The notes: generated by a model not told the origin, from the letters alone. Positions 25,807 through 34,796 are shown, numbered from the stretch's first letter. The stretch: 64,000 bases of DNA from Streptomyces lasiicapitis (GCF_014646335.1 NZ_BMNG01000013.1:186001-250000); one strand, 5' to 3'. Numbers and translations: made by a program.

Positions 25807-26554
25807 TCACCGGGACGAGCCGGAGGCCCTTGGGCTTCTCGGCCTCGGCGTCCGAGCACTCGGCCTCGGGGACGAGGAAGACCGTGGCGCCGTCGCGGGC
25901 CGCGGCCTGCGTCTTCATGGAGACGCCGCCGACCGGGCCGACCTTGCCGCTCGCGGAGATCGTGCCGGTGCCCGCGATGGTGCGGCCGCCGGTCAGGTCG
26001 CCGCCGCTGCCGTCGCCGTCGCCGTCCAGCTTGTCGATGACGCCGAGCGACAGGAACAGGCCCGCGCTGGGCCCGCCGATCTTGCCGAGGTCGGCCTTGA
26101 CCTTGATCTTGTCGGTGCCGTCCACGCCGTTCGCCCGCAGGTAGCGGAGGGCCGCCTTGGTGGCGTCGTCCTGCGATTCCCGCATGTCGCCGAGGTTGTG
26201 CTCCTCGACTTCCTTGACGTTGTCGCCCTCCGGGTAGACGGAGTCCTTCGGCATCACGGCCCGGTCCGTACGGAACCAGCCGTCGATGACGTCGCCGAGC
26301 CGCACGTCCATCTGCGGGCCCGTGGCCACGATGGTCGTCATCCGGAGCTCGCCCTCGGTCTTCCGGGTGGGCGCGCCGCTGATCGTCAGGACCTGCTTGC
26401 CCTTGTACTCCCCCAGTACGTCAGCGGTGCCGCCCGGCTGGGCGACGGCGAACGGGAGCGGGGCGAGGGCGGTGACGCCGAGCAGGGTGACGACGGGCAC
26501 GGCGGCGACAGCCAGGGCCTGGGGGCGGCTCAGACGAGCGAGACGAGACAGCAC
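25739..26554 (-). CDS. Secreted or membrane-anchored Lon-like (S16) serine protease, YlbL family
   Basis: A 271-residue protein with an N-terminal hydrophobic anchor (about residues 12-38, ALAVAAVPVVTLLGVTALAP). The C-terminal Lon-type proteolytic domain has the catalytic Ser in GGPSAGLFLSLGVID and the catalytic Lys in GKVGPVGGVSMKTQAA, the full Ser-Lys dyad. The middle (KVKADLGKIG...) should hold the degenerate PDZ-like part. No ATPase domain is present, as expected for the YlbL group. The start is GTG 26554. The 3' end overlaps the small plus-strand gene tail to tail. Its substrate is unknown. Confidence 0.85.
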   Translation of the reverse strand: MLSRLARLSRPQALAVAAVPVVTLLGVTALAPLPFAVAQPGGTADVLGEYKGKQVLTISGAPTRKTEGELRMTTIVATGPQMDVRLGDVIDGWFRTDRAVMPKDSVYPEGDNVKEVEEHNLGDMRESQDDATKAALRYLRANGVDGTDKIKVKADLGKIGGPSAGLFLSLGVIDKLDGDGDGSGGDLTGGRTIAGTGTISASGKVGPVGGVSMKTQAAARDGATVFLVPEAECSDAEAEKPKGLRLVPVTTLASTVDALRALQKGEKVPSC

Positions 26555-26575
26555 GCGTCCAATCTAACGCGAGGG

Positions 26576-26640
26576 GAGATCAAGCCCGTCCGGCGATTGA
26601 GGACGAGCAGGCCGAAGGCCGCGATCGACGGCGCGCGGGC
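26576..26640 (-). repeat. Dispersed intergenic repeat, partial copy
   Basis: CAAGCCCGTCCGGCGATTGAGGACGAG plus a short remnant, without the GC-rich hairpin half (pattern split here across the core; positions 26580-26606 hold the core). Confidence 0.7.
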
Positions 26641-26646
26641 GCGGCC

Positions 26647-27288
26647 TCAGCGCAGCGCGTCTGCTACCTCCCGGGCGGCGTCCACGACTCGCGGCCCCAC
26701 CCTCTCCGGTACGGAGTCCGCCAGCATCACCACACCCACGCTCCCCTCTATCCCGGTCACCCCGACCAAGGGGGCGGCGGCGCCACTCGCACCGGCCTCC
26801 AGCTCGCCGTGGGTGAGGGCGTACCCAGGATCAGTCACCTGCCCCTGCCGGGCGGCGAGAATCGCCTTGCCCGCGGCGCCCCGGTCGAGGGGGTGACGGA
26901 ACCCCGTCCGGTACGCCACGTGGTAGTCGGTCCAGGTGGGCTCGACGACGGCGACGGCGAGTGCCTCGGTGCCGTCGACGAGGGTGAGGTGCGCGGTCGC
27001 CCCTATGTCCTCGGCGAGGGAGCGCAGGGCGGGCAGCGCGGCCTCCCGGACGAGCGGGTGGACCTGTCGGCCGAGCCGCAGGACGCCGAGTCCGACGCGG
27101 GCGCGGCCGCCCAAGTCCCGCCGCACGAGGGCGTGTTGCTCCAGGGTGGCGAGGAGGCGGTACACCACGGTGCGGTTCACACCGAGCTTGTTGGACAGCT
27201 CGGTGACGGTCAGGCCGTGGTCGGTGTCGGCGAGCAGCTTGAGGACGCGCAGTCCTCGGTCGAGCGTCTGAGATGTCTCCGCGGTCAC
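26647..27288 (-). CDS. IclR family transcriptional regulator
   Basis: A 213-residue regulator. The N-terminal winged helix is typical: SQTLDRGLRVLKLLADTDHG, then LTVTELSNKLGVNRTVVYRL and LATLEQHALVRRD. The C-terminal GAF-like effector domain includes GATAHLTLVDGTEALAVAVV and HPLDRGAAGKAILAA. I chose GTG 27288 rather than GTG 27297, because AAAGGAG lies directly against the earlier codon and at ideal spacing for the later one. There is no adjacent divergent operon, so the target is unclear. It lies downstream of the helicase on the same strand, with 297 non-coding bases between. Confidence 0.85.
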   Translation of the reverse strand: MTAETSQTLDRGLRVLKLLADTDHGLTVTELSNKLGVNRTVVYRLLATLEQHALVRRDLGGRARVGLGVLRLGRQVHPLVREAALPALRSLAEDIGATAHLTLVDGTEALAVAVVEPTWTDYHVAYRTGFRHPLDRGAAGKAILAARQGQVTDPGYALTHGELEAGASGAAAPLVGVTGIEGSVGVVMLADSVPERVGPRVVDAAREVADALR

Positions 27289-27585
27289 GACGCCCACTCC
27301 TTTAGTGGTGAGGGTCGACGGCCCCCTCTGCGGCGGGCACCGGCTGCGCTCCGCGGCGGCGCTGCCACGGGGCGTTGTGTAGCGGGGACAGTAGCGAGGG
27401 CGTCCCGCTCAGCGGAAGACTCCGTCCAGAATCCGGTCAAGGGGAAGGAAAGAGCGACCGGAATACCCCGATACGTCCCGCCGTATATGGACGCAGCGCG
27501 CACAGTGTCTGCACGTGGAGCGCACGATTCCTTACGGGACGTACGCAGGACGGACGGTGACGCGCTGGGCCCGCCTACTGGCGGG

Positions 27586-29388
27586 TCACTTCATGCGCGT
27601 CGCCCACTCCTGGACCTTCGCGACGCGCTGGCGGAGCTGGCCGGCCGTGGCCTCCGCGCTGGGCGGCCCGCCGCAGGTGCGCCGCAGCTCGGTGTGGATC
27701 ACGCCGTGCGGCTTCCCGCTCTGGTGGGAGTACGCGCCGACCATCGTGTTGAGCTGCTTGCGCAGTTCGAGCATCTCCTTGTGGGAGACGACGGGCCGCC
27801 GCTCGGCGGGGATCTCCAGGAGGTCGGCCTCCTCGGCAGGCTTCTTCTTGCTGTGCGCGATCTGCCGGGCCTGCCGCTTCTGGAGCAGCATCTGCACCTG
27901 GTCGGGTTCGAGCAGCCCGGGGATGCCGAGATAGTCCTGCTCCTCCTCACTCCCCGGGTGCGCCTGCATGCCGAACTCGGCGCCGTCGAAGAGCACCCGG
28001 TCGAAGACGGCGTCGGACTCCAGGGCCTCGAAGGAGAACTGCTCCTGCTCGCCGGTGTCCTCGTCCTCCTGGCGGTTGGCCTCGTCCATCTCCTGCTCGG
28101 ACTCGGCGTACGGATCCTCCTCGCCCTGCTTCTTCGGCTTGTCGAGCACGTGGTCGCGCTCGACCTCCATCTCGTTGGCGAAGCCGAGCAGGTCGGGGAC
28201 GGTGGGCAGGAAGACGGAGGCGGTCTCGCCGCGCCGCCGTGAACGTACGAAACGGCCCACGGCCTGGGCGAAGAACAAGGGCGTGGAGATCGTCGTCGCG
28301 TACACACCCACCGCGAGCCGCGGCACGTCCACGCCCTCCGAGACCATCCGCACCGCGACCATCCACCGGTCGTCGCTGCCGCTGAAGTCGTCGATGCGCT
28401 TGGAGGCACCGGCGTCGTCGGAGAGCACCAGAGTGGCCTTGGTGCCGGTCAGCTCGCGGATGAGCTTGGCGTAGGCGCGGGCGGAGTCCTGGTCGGAGGC
28501 GATGACGAGGCCGCCGGCGTCCGGAATGGCCTTACGCACTTCGCTCAGGCGCTGATCGGCGGCCTTGAGCACGTTCGGCATCCAGTCGCCGCGCGGGTCG
28601 AGCGCGGTGCGCCAGGCCTGCGAGATGGCGTCCTTGGTCATGGGCTCGCCGAGCCGGGCGGCGATCTCGTCGCCCGCCTTGGTGCGCCAGCGCATGTTGC
28701 CGCTGTAGGACAGAAAGATGACGGGCCGCACGACACCGTCGCCGAGGGCGCTCCCGTACCCGTAGGTGTAGTCGGCGGCGGACCGCCGAATCCCGTCATT
28801 CCCCTCCTCGTACGCCACGAAGGGGATCGGGTTGGTGTCGGACCGGAAGGGTGTGCCGGTGAGCGCGAGCCGCCGGGTCGCGGGCTCGAACGCCTCCAGG
28901 CAGGCCTCGCCCCAGGACTTGGAGTCACCGGCGTGGTGGATCTCGTCGAGGATGACGAGGGTCTTGCGCTGCTCGACGCGGTTGCGGTGCAGCATGGGGC
29001 GTACGCCGACGCCGGCGTACGTCACGGCGACGCCCTGGTACTCCTTGCTGAGCGGGCCCGCGCTGTACTCGGGATCCAGCTTGATCCCTATCCGCGCGGC
29101 CGCCTCGGCCCACTGCTTCTTCAGGTGCTCGGTGGGCGCGACCACGGTCACCTGCTGCACCACGTGGTGGTGCAGGAGCCAGGACGCGAGCGTCAGCGCG
29201 AACGTCGTCTTGCCGGCACCGGGCGTGGCGACCGCGAGGTAGTCACGCGGCTGCTCCTGGAGATAGTTCTCCATCGCCCCCTGCTGCCAGGCCCGCAGCT
29301 TGCTCGCGGTGCCCCAGGGGGCGCGGCCTGGGAAGGCGGGGGAAAGGTGGTGGGACGAGTGTGACGAGGAGGCGGCGGTGGTAGTCAC
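27586..29388 (-). CDS. DEAD/DEAH-box helicase (superfamily 2)
   Basis: A 600-residue SF2 helicase. Motif I is ATPGAGKTT, motif II is LDEIHHAG (DEIH, a DExH box), motif III is LTGTPFR, and motifs V-VI appear in VRMVSEGVDVPRLAVGVYAT and AQAVGRFVRSRRRG. The C-terminal 200 residues are acidic and Gln/Glu-rich (DPYAESEQEMDEANRQEDED), then basic and helical. Related to the UvrB/RAD25-like helicases; nucleic-acid target unknown. GTG 29388 (VTTTAASSS) gives an N-terminus that fits homologues as I remember them. Farther upstream in-frame starts would translate through the dispersed repeat. Confidence 0.85.
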   Translation of the reverse strand: MTTTAASSSHSSHHLSPAFPGRAPWGTASKLRAWQQGAMENYLQEQPRDYLAVATPGAGKTTFALTLASWLLHHHVVQQVTVVAPTEHLKKQWAEAAARIGIKLDPEYSAGPLSKEYQGVAVTYAGVGVRPMLHRNRVEQRKTLVILDEIHHAGDSKSWGEACLEAFEPATRRLALTGTPFRSDTNPIPFVAYEEGNDGIRRSAADYTYGYGSALGDGVVRPVIFLSYSGNMRWRTKAGDEIAARLGEPMTKDAISQAWRTALDPRGDWMPNVLKAADQRLSEVRKAIPDAGGLVIASDQDSARAYAKLIRELTGTKATLVLSDDAGASKRIDDFSGSDDRWMVAVRMVSEGVDVPRLAVGVYATTISTPLFFAQAVGRFVRSRRRGETASVFLPTVPDLLGFANEMEVERDHVLDKPKKQGEEDPYAESEQEMDEANRQEDEDTGEQEQFSFEALESDAVFDRVLFDGAEFGMQAHPGSEEEQDYLGIPGLLEPDQVQMLLQKRQARQIAHSKKKPAEEADLLEIPAERRPVVSHKEMLELRKQLNTMVGAYSHQSGKPHGVIHTELRRTCGGPPSAEATAGQLRQRVAKVQEWATRMK

Positions 29389-29576
29389 GGTCTCCGGTTC
29401 GTTCGGGCTCGGCGGCACGGCTACGTATGACAACCGGGCCACCTTACCGGTGCGACTCCGGGGGCGTCGGGTCGACGACCCCGGGGGCGGGGCGGGTGGG
29501 ACACGTCTCACACCGGGAAGCGCTATCGCTTTCCCCCAGCCCACCGGCACCCTCCCAGCCCACCCCGGCTGGCTTT

Positions 29577-29632
29577 CAGCCCGTCCGGCGCTTGAGGACG
29601 AGACGCGAAGCGGCGATACGGCGGGGTCCTGA
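29577..29632 (-). repeat. Dispersed intergenic repeat, truncated copy
   Basis: Core CAGCCCGTCCGGCGCTTGAG, then GACGAGACGCGAAGCGGCG. The GC hairpin half is missing. Confidence 0.85.
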
Positions 29633-29659
29633 CCCACCCGCCCGGGACCTCCACCCTTC

Positions 29660-29765
29660 AGCCCGTCCGGCGCTTGAGGACGAGGCGCGGAGCGCCGATC
29701 AGCGGGGGTCCAGGGGGCGGCAGCCCCCTGGTTACGGGAAGGGGTGCCCGCGCGCGGAGCGCGCT
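29660..29765 (-). repeat. Dispersed intergenic repeat, full copy
   Basis: Same orientation as the truncated copy 85 bases away, so this is a direct rather than inverted pair. It includes the CCAGGGGGCGGCAGCCCCCTGG hairpin region and TTACGGGAAGGGG. Confidence 0.88.
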
Positions 29766-31251
29766 AATGGACGCAGTGGGGGCTACGCAGCCGCGTCCCC
29801 AACCACGCCCCGGCCAGCGCGACCGCCGCCATCGGCAGGAACACCGCCGTGAAGGCAGCGGGGTGAGAGCCCGCCACCTCGGCGGTGTGGCCGGCACCCG
29901 CCATCCCCCCACCGAGCGCGGCGAACGCGGCGCCGCCCCCGGCAAGCAGCAAGCTGTTGGACAACCCGTCGGAAATCTGAAGCGCAGCAGAGTTCGACCC
30001 CGCATCCTCGGGCGGCGAAAGCCGAAGCAACAGCACGCTGGTAGAGGCAATCACCATGCCCATGCCGAGGCACCCGAAGGCCCAGGCAACGGCGATGGTC
30101 CACACCGGAACGGCGTCGATGAGAACACTCGGCGCGGTGGCGATGGAAGCGGCCACAAGAACCATGCCGCTGACGACGAGCTTCTCCCGATGCGGCTCCA
30201 TACGGGGCCGCGACTGCACGTACGACCCAAGAGCCCACGTCGCACCGCCCGAAGCCAACGAGAGCCCGGCCAACGTCGGGGACAGCCCACGCTCGGTGAC
30301 GAGCATCAGCGGCACGAAGGACTCGGCGGCGATGAAGGACCCCGCGGCGACGCCGCGAAGGAGCACGACGGAGGGCAGCCCGCGCGCAGCCCGGTAGGTG
30401 CCGCGCGGCAGCAGCCCGAGCACGGCGGGCACGAGGACGACGGCGCCGACCACGGCGGGGAGCAGGGACAGCCAGCGCAGATCCTGCCCGGCGTACTGAA
30501 GCAGCCCGGCACCGAGCGAGATGCCGAGAGCGAGACGGATCCGGCGCCGATCGAAGGCCTCGACGGGGGCGTCAGGATCAACCGGCCCCGCAGCCGTCCG
30601 CCGTATCGCGGGCAGGGCGAGGGCGAGCGGGACGGCGACGAGTGCGGGGATGCCGAGGAACACCCAGCGCCAGCCCGCGTGTTCGGTGACCGTGCCGGCG
30701 ATCAGCGGCCCGATCACCGAGGGTATGACCCAGCTCGCGGCGAACGCGGCCAGGATGGACGGCCGCAGCGCCTCCGGGTAGGCCCGGCTGACGACCACGT
30801 ACAGCGCCACGATGACGAGCCCGCCGCCGAGCCCCTGCACCGCGCGCCCCAGGATGAACTGCCACATCGCCCCCGCGGTCCCCGCGAGCAGCAGCCCCGC
30901 CGCGAACGCCCCGATCCCGGCGGCCAGCGCCCCCAGCGGCCCGCGCCGGTCGGCCCACTGCCCCGAGAGCACCATCCCGAACAGGCTCGTCGTGAAGTAC
31001 GCGGAGAACGCGAAGGCGTACAGCGGAATCCCGTCGAGCTCCCGCGCCGCGACGGGCATGGCCGTCCCGACGGCGGTCGCCTCGAAGGCAATGAGAAAGA
31101 CGACCGACACGATCCCGATGCTGAGCGCCCGATACGGCTTCCCGAGCACCCCGCCCACTGGCTCCTCGTCGAGCACGGAGGCCGCCTCCGGGGCGGCCGA
31201 GGCGATGGCGACGTCGGCGTCGCGGGGGTCTCGGGAGTCTCGGGCAGTCAT
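29764..31251 (-). CDS. MFS transporter, drug:H+ antiporter type
   Basis: A 495-residue membrane protein with about 14 helices. The N-terminal half has VVFLIAFEATAVGTAMPVAA (motif D1-like), the loop SGQWADRRGPLGALAAG (motif A-like) and GRAVQGLGGGLVIVALYVVV, which resembles DHA2 exporters. The last helices end with a Gly/Ala-rich segment. Likely a drug or metabolite exporter; the substrate cannot be told from sequence. Start ATG 31251 after a polar N-terminus. It lies downstream of the helicase repeats and has no regulator next to it. Confidence 0.85.
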   Translation of the reverse strand: MTARDSRDPRDADVAIASAAPEAASVLDEEPVGGVLGKPYRALSIGIVSVVFLIAFEATAVGTAMPVAARELDGIPLYAFAFSAYFTTSLFGMVLSGQWADRRGPLGALAAGIGAFAAGLLLAGTAGAMWQFILGRAVQGLGGGLVIVALYVVVSRAYPEALRPSILAAFAASWVIPSVIGPLIAGTVTEHAGWRWVFLGIPALVAVPLALALPAIRRTAAGPVDPDAPVEAFDRRRIRLALGISLGAGLLQYAGQDLRWLSLLPAVVGAVVLVPAVLGLLPRGTYRAARGLPSVVLLRGVAAGSFIAAESFVPLMLVTERGLSPTLAGLSLASGGATWALGSYVQSRPRMEPHREKLVVSGMVLVAASIATAPSVLIDAVPVWTIAVAWAFGCLGMGMVIASTSVLLLRLSPPEDAGSNSAALQISDGLSNSLLLAGGGAAFAALGGGMAGAGHTAEVAGSHPAAFTAVFLPMAAVALAGAWLGTRLRSPHCVH

Positions 31252-31333
31252 AGGGGCCAGAGTAGGAGCGCCGACCGACACCGTGCCCCTGTCTGCGGGC
31301 GGGCTGTTGATCGTCCCTTGGTCTTAGGCCCAC

Positions 31334-32284
31334 CTACCCGGTGTGGGCGACGCCCTCGACCCCCGTGTCTCCGCCACCCCCACTTCCGCCGCCGCTCCCG
31401 TCCGTGCCCCCGGACCCCGTCCCGTCCTCCGACCAGTCCAGGAACCTCTTGTACGTCTCCTTGCCGGTTCTGCCCTTGTCCCAGGTGACCGTGAGGGTGT
31501 TGCCGCCGGGGAAGATCAGGTCGCCGTAGATCTCCTTCTTGTCGCGTTCGCAGAGGAGGCCTATGCGGTAGCTGCGGCCCGGTTCGATGACGCGGCGCAG
31601 GCCGGTGCAGCGGCCGCCGTCGAGGAGGGACACCGACGCCTTCTTCGGCTTTGTGCTGTCGGGGCTGTCGCGGAGTCCGAGGATGCCGCCGCCCGGCTTC
31701 TCCGAGCGCCAGAAGCCGACGAGGGTGGTGCCGGTCGGGCCGCCGCCGCTGGGTTCCTCGGACTCCTCCGTGCCGTCGTCGGGGTCGGCGTACGGGTTGT
31801 CGTCCGTGTCGCCCGAGGATTCCGGGCTGGGCGTCGGGGTCTCCCGCGGTTCGGCTCCCGCCGTCGCGCTGTCGCTCGGCTTCGCCTGGGGCTTCTTCGA
31901 CTCGTCGTCGTCCCCCTGGCCCACCGCGAACCACACCCCGCCCGCCACCACCGCCATGGCCAGCACGGCCGCCCCAACTATCAGTCCTGTCTTGCGCTTT
32001 GGGGGCGGAGGGGGTGGGGGCGGGTATCCGCCGCCGTACTGCGGAGTGTGCGGTGCGTACGGTGCGTACGGGGTGGGTTGCATCGGCTGCGCCGGCTGTT
32101 GCGGCTGCGCGTACGGGTTGTCCGTCGTGCCGTACGGGCCCTGCGGCGGCGCGTACGGACCCTGCTGCGGCACTCCGTACGAACTGTGTGGCGCGCCGAA
32201 GCCGCCTCCTCCTCCGCCCTGCCACGGTTGCGGCTGCGGCTGCGGCTGCGGCTGGCCGGGCTGTTGTCCCGGCGGCTGCGTCAT
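31334..32284 (-). CDS. Membrane-anchored protein with Pro/Gln/Tyr-rich N-terminus
   Basis: A 316-residue protein. Residues 1-95 are a low-complexity Pro/Gln/Gly/Tyr tail presumably in the cytoplasm. A single helix (about 98-118, GLIVGAAVLAMAVVAGGVWF) follows. The outer part begins with an acidic Ser/Thr/Pro linker and then a small folded domain, about 110 residues: GTTLVGFWRSEKPGGGILGL to GNTLTVTWDKGRTGKETYKR. The C-terminus is Gly/Ser-rich. No family is recognised. The architecture is that of a cell-surface sensor or anchor. Start ATG 32284 with GGGGAGGAA upstream. It may be cotranscribed with the similar gene upstream at 32362. Confidence 0.75.
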   Translation of the reverse strand: MTQPPGQQPGQPQPQPQPQPWQGGGGGGFGAPHSSYGVPQQGPYAPPQGPYGTTDNPYAQPQQPAQPMQPTPYAPYAPHTPQYGGGYPPPPPPPPKRKTGLIVGAAVLAMAVVAGGVWFAVGQGDDDESKKPQAKPSDSATAGAEPRETPTPSPESSGDTDDNPYADPDDGTEESEEPSGGGPTGTTLVGFWRSEKPGGGILGLRDSPDSTKPKKASVSLLDGGRCTGLRRVIEPGRSYRIGLLCERDKKEIYGDLIFPGGNTLTVTWDKGRTGKETYKRFLDWSEDGTGSGGTDGSGGGSGGGGDTGVEGVAHTG

Positions 32285-32361
32285 CTGTGGTTCCTCCCCC
32301 GTTGCTCAGTCAACAGACGCTCCAGCCAAGTCGCCCACGCATGTGCGTTGCAAGTGCAATA

Positions 32362-33045
32362 TCAGCCAGTCGACGCGCTGGCCAGGACGTCGTCCACCGT
32401 CTGCTTCTCCGCGCTCGTGCCGGGCATCGCGATTCCCAGCAGGAACGCCGTCCGCTTGTCGTCCACCGTGATCAGCGTCAGGCGCAGGTGCGCGGTGCCG
32501 CCCTCGCCGTCCTTCACCGCCAGCGCCACGGTGTGTGCCGGGCGGCCGTCGACCGTCGTGGCCTTCGACTCCTCCCGCTTCGACGATCCGTCCGGGAAGA
32601 AGAACTCCGCGTTCGAGCGGGCCGAGCGCTCCGTCTGGCTCTTCAGCGCGGGCTCGGGGACCGGGGCCGATCGGCCCGCGAGGACCGTGACGCCGGTCTC
32701 GTGCCCGGCTTCGTCCTCGTCCTTGTCCTCGCCCTTGTCCGACGGTCCGATCGACGACGTGAACGCGCCGATCAGGCCGCCCTTCTTGCCCTTGTCGGTA
32801 CGCTTCCAGCCCTCCGGAATCCCGTACGAGAGGCCGGTCTTGGCGTCCGTCACCCGCGGCCTGCCCGCCAAGGGGTCCTCGTCGCCGGACCGCGTCCACC
32901 ACCACGCGCCGAGGCCTGCGGCCAGCAGTGCGGTGACCAGGGCCGCGGCGATGGTGGTCGTCCCCGCCCGTGCCCGGCGGCGGCCTTGCGACTGCGGTGC
33001 GGGGGCCTGCGGCGGCAGCGGGGGCATCGGCGGCGCGGTTGTCAT
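32362..33045 (-). CDS. Membrane-anchored protein, hypothetical
   Basis: A 227-residue protein with a short Pro/Gln-rich cytoplasmic N-terminus, one helix (about 28-47, TTTIAAALVTALLAAGLGAW) and a folded outer domain. That domain begins DAKTGLSYGIPEGWKR, a pattern seen in LpqN/LpqT- and PsbP-like surface proteins, and ends with AFLLGIAMPGTSAEKQTVDD, typical for those folds. Function unknown. The shared layout with the gene downstream suggests a paired surface role. Start ATG 33045. Confidence 0.72.
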   Translation of the reverse strand: MTTAPPMPPLPPQAPAPQSQGRRRARAGTTTIAAALVTALLAAGLGAWWWTRSGDEDPLAGRPRVTDAKTGLSYGIPEGWKRTDKGKKGGLIGAFTSSIGPSDKGEDKDEDEAGHETGVTVLAGRSAPVPEPALKSQTERSARSNAEFFFPDGSSKREESKATTVDGRPAHTVALAVKDGEGGTAHLRLTLITVDDKRTAFLLGIAMPGTSAEKQTVDDVLASASTG

Positions 33046-33100
33046 GCTGACAGCTTTGCGGGGTCGAACCGGTGTTCCCTGAGTACGGCTACTCAGGGCT

Positions 33101-33370
33101 CTACTCAGTTGCGTATGCGATGAAGTCGACCCAGGCAGTTGGGGGGAGGGCGAGTCGGGGGCCGGCGGGGTTCTTGGAGTCGCGGATGTGGATGCTGCGG
33201 AGGTCTACGGCGACCTCGACGCAGTCGCTTGGGTTGCTGCTGTCGCTGTAGCTGCTCTTGCGCCACTCCAGCGCGACCTCGACGCAGTCGTTGATGTTGC
33301 TGCTGTCGCTGTAGCTGCTCTTGAACCAGTTGAGCTCATAACCGTCCCCGGCAGAGGGCTTTTGGGTCAT
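33101..33370 (-). CDS. DUF397 protein with internal tandem duplication
   Basis: An 89-residue protein. DUF397 normally has one copy of W-x-K-S-S-Y-S...C-V-E-V-A. Here the motif occurs twice, FKSSYSDSSNINDCVEVALE and RKSSYSDSSNPSDCVEVAVD, followed by the usual VRDSK-like and AW-x-x-F segments (HIRDSKNPAGP, AWVDFIAYA). DUF397 proteins are encoded next to XRE/DUF5753 regulators in streptomycetes and are thought to act with them, in a way resembling antitoxin-like or signalling pairs. The ATG overlaps the TGA of the XRE gene (ATGA), so translation is coupled. Confidence 0.9.
   Translation of the reverse strand: MTQKPSAGDGYELNWFKSSYSDSSNINDCVEVALEWRKSSYSDSSNPSDCVEVAVDLRSIHIRDSKNPAGPRLALPPTAWVDFIAYATE
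33211..33336. repeat. 63-base tandem duplication within the DUF397 gene
   Basis: Two copies begin CGACCTCGACGCAGTCG, at 33211 and 33274, with a period of 63 bases (21 codons), so the frame is kept. The copies differ at only a few positions. Confidence 0.9.
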
Positions 33371-34227
33371 GTCTCTCCCCGCACTCTCTCGATGAAGGCC
33401 AACGACTCCCGTGGCCTGAGAGCCTGCGCCCGGATCATGCCATACCGCAGCTCAAGGATTCGGAGCTGCCTTGGGTCGGAGACCGGGCGGCCGTTGAACT
33501 CGCCTTCGGAGCGCCCCACCGCCGTTCCGTCCCCGAACTTCAGCAACTGAATCCGTCCGCCTTCGATTCCGGCATGCCCTTCGCTGTCGGTCGGCATCAC
33601 CTGGAGCGTCACGTTCGGCAACTGACCGATTTCCAGCAGACGTTCGAGCTGCTGGCGCAGGACCATTCTTCCCCCGATGGGCCGTCGCAAAGTCACCTCC
33701 TCCTGAACGAAGCTGAAATCCGGTGCCGGTGACCGCTCGAAGACCGTCTGTCGGGCCATACGTGCCGCCAAGCCACGCTCCACCTGGTCCAGCGAGTACG
33801 CAGGCCGCTGCAAGCCGAACAGTGCCCGCGCGTACTCCTTCGTCTGCAGCAGGCCATGGAGGTTGTGGTTGCCGTACGCCGCGATCTCGACCGCCCGCGC
33901 CTCCAGCTTCGCCAACTCCCGTACCTTCTTGGGGTACCGGGCCTTGGCCATCTCCTCCTTCATCGCCAAGATGAACCCGTTGGCCCCAAGGACCTCGTCG
34001 GCACGCTCCAGGTACTCCGGCCGTGGAATGCGCGCCCCGCGCTCCACCTTCCGGACCAAGTCCTCGCCGTATCCGACGGTCTCCGCGAAGTCGACCACCC
34101 GCAGCCCGGCCGCCTCGCGCCACAGCTTCTGCTGCCGCCCCAACGCCTCGACCACCGAGGCGATCTCATCCTCCGGGTCGACGTCCCAGCCAGGCTCATC
34201 CGCCATGTCATCTGTACGTTCGCTCAT
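33367..34227 (-). CDS. XRE-family helix-turn-helix regulator with DUF5753 domain
   Basis: A 286-residue regulator. An N-terminal Cro/CI-type helix-turn-helix (about residues 25-85) contains LRVVDFAETVGYGEDLVRKV and ERGARIPRPEYLERADEVLG. The C-terminal DUF5753 ligand-like domain shows LLQTKEYARALFGLQRPAYS and QLPNVTLQVMPTDSEGHAGI. This is the streptomycete pattern in which a BldB/DUF397 partner is encoded next to it and a HATPase nearby. Start ATG 34227. Divergent from the HATPase gene over about 160 bases. Confidence 0.9.
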   Translation of the reverse strand: MSERTDDMADEPGWDVDPEDEIASVVEALGRQQKLWREAAGLRVVDFAETVGYGEDLVRKVERGARIPRPEYLERADEVLGANGFILAMKEEMAKARYPKKVRELAKLEARAVEIAAYGNHNLHGLLQTKEYARALFGLQRPAYSLDQVERGLAARMARQTVFERSPAPDFSFVQEEVTLRRPIGGRMVLRQQLERLLEIGQLPNVTLQVMPTDSEGHAGIEGGRIQLLKFGDGTAVGRSEGEFNGRPVSDPRQLRILELRYGMIRAQALRPRESLAFIERVRGET

Positions 34228-34385
34228 GCGCGCCCACCTCCGACGTACCGTCCAAGCTCAACGCGCACCCGTACCCAAATGTCACGCCGGACAGCCAAGA
34301 CAAGGCAGGACAAGCACCAGACAAACGGCATACGCACAGCCAGTCGCACTGTGCACGGCACACCCACGCCACCACGCTGAGTGAC

Positions 34386-34796
34386 GTGAACCAAAAACTC
34401 AGCCACGCCCCCACCCCCGTACGCCAGTTCACGATCCTGCTGTCCTCGACCCGCAGAGGCGCACGCCTGGCCCGCCGCCTGACGGTGGCCCAACTCGCAG
34501 AGTGGCGCAGCCAGTTCACCCACGCGGAGCAACTCGTCGCCGAGCTGGCGAACAACGCCGCGCTGCACGGCCGGACGCCGGGCCGGAACTTCCGGCTCAC
34601 GCTGACGGTGACCGGGGCCACGCTCCGCGTGGAGGTGACCGACACGCGGGGCGACGAACTGCCCAAGGCGCGGCACGCGGGCCCCGACGCAGAGTCGGGC
34701 CGGGGCCTGCTCCTGGTCGAGGCCCTCGCGACGCGCTGGGGCACGGAGGTGGGACCGGCCCCGTGCAAGACGGTGTGGGCGGAGATCGACGGCTGA
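34386..34796 (+). CDS. RsbW-like ATP-binding protein (HATPase_c_2)
   Basis: A 136-residue GHKL-fold protein, related to anti-sigma serine kinases. The N-box is VAELANNAALHGR (family E-L-x-x-N-A-x-x-H). The G1/G2-like segment is VEVTDTRGDELPKARHAG, then ESGRGLLLVEALATRWG. It forms the third member of the XRE-DUF397-HATPase triad. The small size suggests it binds ATP and a partner rather than being a full kinase. I chose GTG 34386, because upstream in-frame codons give unlikely sequence. No clear ribosome-binding site is seen. Confidence 0.82.
   Translation: MNQKLSHAPTPVRQFTILLSSTRRGARLARRLTVAQLAEWRSQFTHAEQLVAELANNAALHGRTPGRNFRLTLTVTGATLRVEVTDTRGDELPKARHAGPDAESGRGLLLVEALATRWGTEVGPAPCKTVWAEIDG

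Noticed and set aside
29389..29637. N-terminal extension of the DEAD-box helicase through the dispersed repeat
   Set aside because: The extra 83 codons are repeat-encoded and unlike the family. GTG 29388 gives the expected N-terminus.
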